Notes under the pieces: generated by a model | What the model was told of the DNA's origin: nothing | The model's database searches: none | The model's input: the letters and a program-made list of their open reading frames with translations, nothing else | Shown here: piece after piece, positions 45,493 to 46,376 of the stretch | How the letters are laid out: each line of letters opens with the position of its first letter | Numbering within the stretch: the first letter of the stretch is position 1 | Source of the DNA: a virus | DNA length: 46,376 nt | Reading direction: 5' to 3' (one strand) | IMG/VR virus record: IMGVR_UViG_3300002144_000382 | Span: 1 to 46,376 of that record | Program-made: the position numbers and the translations under genes

Positions 45493-46376
45493 ATGTTACG
45501 ACTTTCAAAGTATAAAGTTCTGCGAGAAGCTGCTAAGCTAGTACCTTCAGAGCTCCAAAAACCAAATGGAGCCACGGGCGAATCCAGAATAGATATCTTA
45601 ATTCGTCTCATTAAAAACGGTTCCCCTATTGAACTAGCATCTGGTGGGTCAGTTACTATTCAAAATACCCCAGAGCTTATTAAGGCTTTAGAGACCTGGA
45701 AAAATGATGGCTCCTCGAAAAAGTTCCCGATAGGCTTCTTGGATATAAAAGACAAAGCTTATACCTCCTCCGACCTTGCAAAATCAAAGGTATTCGGAGG
45801 AGGCATGGGTGGTGCTGGAGGCGGAACTTTAAACACTAAACAGACTGAGTCACATCAATGTGTTATGATACAAGCTATGTTAGATCATGGCATTCAAGAC
45901 ATTGATTATTTTACAGATGATATTATAAAAGATGCTTACAAAAAAGTATTTGTCGATGGATCATTAGAAGATATCTTAGGGATATCAGATTCATGGAAAT
46001 CCTCCTCATACCATTCTGCAATTATTCTGATTAAAGAAGGGTATGTTAATAAAAATCAAACTTTTCATAGAGGAGATAACAAAATGGTATCCATCTATGC
46101 AGCTAAAGACCTAGCATTTAAAAATAATGGATTCCCTTCTTTGAAAGATGATAAATGGAACCCCGGAGATATATGGGCCATTGATAAGTCATTCAATATA
46201 TCTAAAGAACTAAATATATCCTCCGTCTCTGGTATAAACCGATCTATCCTGGAACATTTTGTTTCTCGCCGACTGGTTGGTATATCTCTAAAGCTGGTTA
46301 AGAAATCTGCCAAGAAATATGAGTATAATATTAAGCTACCCCCCGATACTGATGACTATAAAATGGTTAAGATTAA
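45493..46376 (+). CDS. Hypothetical late protein (3' partial)
   Basis: The frame is open to the window end; 294 residues are visible. A Lys-rich protein with a glycine-rich loop FGGGMGGAGGGTLN followed by TKQTESHQCVMIQAMLDHG, a loop-helix pattern I associate with several phage proteins of unknown role. Mixed alpha/beta after that, with a helical region (LNISSVSGINRSILEHFVSRRL). The late promoter suggests a virion or late-stage protein. I cannot name the family. Confidence 0.7.
   Translation, partial: MLRLSKYKVLREAAKLVPSELQKPNGATGESRIDILIRLIKNGSPIELASGGSVTIQNTPELIKALETWKNDGSSKKFPIGFLDIKDKAYTSSDLAKSKVFGGGMGGAGGGTLNTKQTESHQCVMIQAMLDHGIQDIDYFTDDIIKDAYKKVFVDGSLEDILGISDSWKSSSYHSAIILIKEGYVNKNQTFHRGDNKMVSIYAAKDLAFKNNGFPSLKDDKWNPGDIWAIDKSFNISKELNISSVSGINRSILEHFVSRRLVGISLKLVKKSAKKYEYNIKLPPDTDDYKMVKI

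Noticed and set aside
1-46376. T4 middle promoters (MotA boxes) and tRNA genes
   Set aside because: None could be recognised by eye; a covariance-model scan would be needed to exclude tRNAs.

Overview
This is a 46.4 kb piece of a T4-like (Tevenvirinae-type) contractile-tailed phage genome. All convincing genes are on the + strand. Base composition is AT-rich by eye. The core gene set and order (13-14-15-16-17-18-19-20-67-(68)-21-22-23, uvsY-uvsW-55-47-46, 45-44-62-regA-43, uvsX-41) are those of T4. The accessory genes (ThyX, Hsp20, a CobS-like AAA+ ATPase with a VWA partner, MazG-like proteins, a bS21 homologue) resemble marine or freshwater T4-like phages of cyanobacteria and SAR11-type bacteria more than enteric T4. 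That lineage assignment is an inference from gene content; the sequence does not name the host.

Layout. (1) 1-3342: 3' part of a long tail fibre gene with collagen-like repeats, six copies of a short NDGSGSGLDADLLDG linker and a C-terminal S74 auto-cleaving chaperone, then a small downstream gene. (2) 3652-15566: late morphogenesis block from the neck proteins through terminase, tail sheath and tube, portal, prohead core, protease and scaffold to the major capsid protein, ending at a strong UUCG terminator. (3) 15654-22049: a second gp19-family tube protein, then recombination and transcription genes (UvsY, UvsW, an Sm-like protein, late sigma gp55, gp47, gp46). (4) 22178-25829: an accessory pair made of an HExxH + VWA protein and a MoxR/CobS-like AAA+ ATPase, plus a small partner. 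(5) 25900-33440: replisome (clamp, loader, RegA, DNA polymerase) interrupted by a late-promoter island with an Ntn-hydrolase, Hsp20 and a membrane peptide. (6) 33501-39150: nucleotide and DNA metabolism. It holds a second Sm-like protein, a MazG-like protein, a possible prim-pol primase, a thermonuclease, a possible PD-(D/E)xK nuclease, and a run of NMAD1-like, ThyA-family, asparagine-synthetase-like and deaminase genes that looks like a base-modification pathway. (7) 39220-43040: bS21, UvsX, gp41 helicase and ThyX. (8) 43141-45461: tightly packed small orphan genes including membrane peptides and a DsbA-like protein. (9) 45493-end: a 3'-truncated gene behind a late promoter.

Control. Two promoter classes can be read directly. 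Eight TATAAATA late promoters precede morphogenesis genes and three islands. About eleven sigma70-type early promoters share a GGGG(T)TTACA -35 region, a TGGTATAAT -10 and, in nearly all, a 17-bp spacer. One perfect copy points backwards (minus strand, 18579-18612) although there is no minus-strand gene to serve. The polymerase gene starts only seven bases after its -10 box, so its mRNA from that promoter should be essentially leaderless. Several genes start with TTG or GTG behind good ribosome binding sites.

Most notable candidates: the NMAD1 / ThyA-like / AsnB-like / deaminase cassette in a phage that also has ThyX; the metallopeptidase-VWA + AAA+ module; the divergent antisense promoter; and promoter -35 regions that sit inside terminator-like hairpins.
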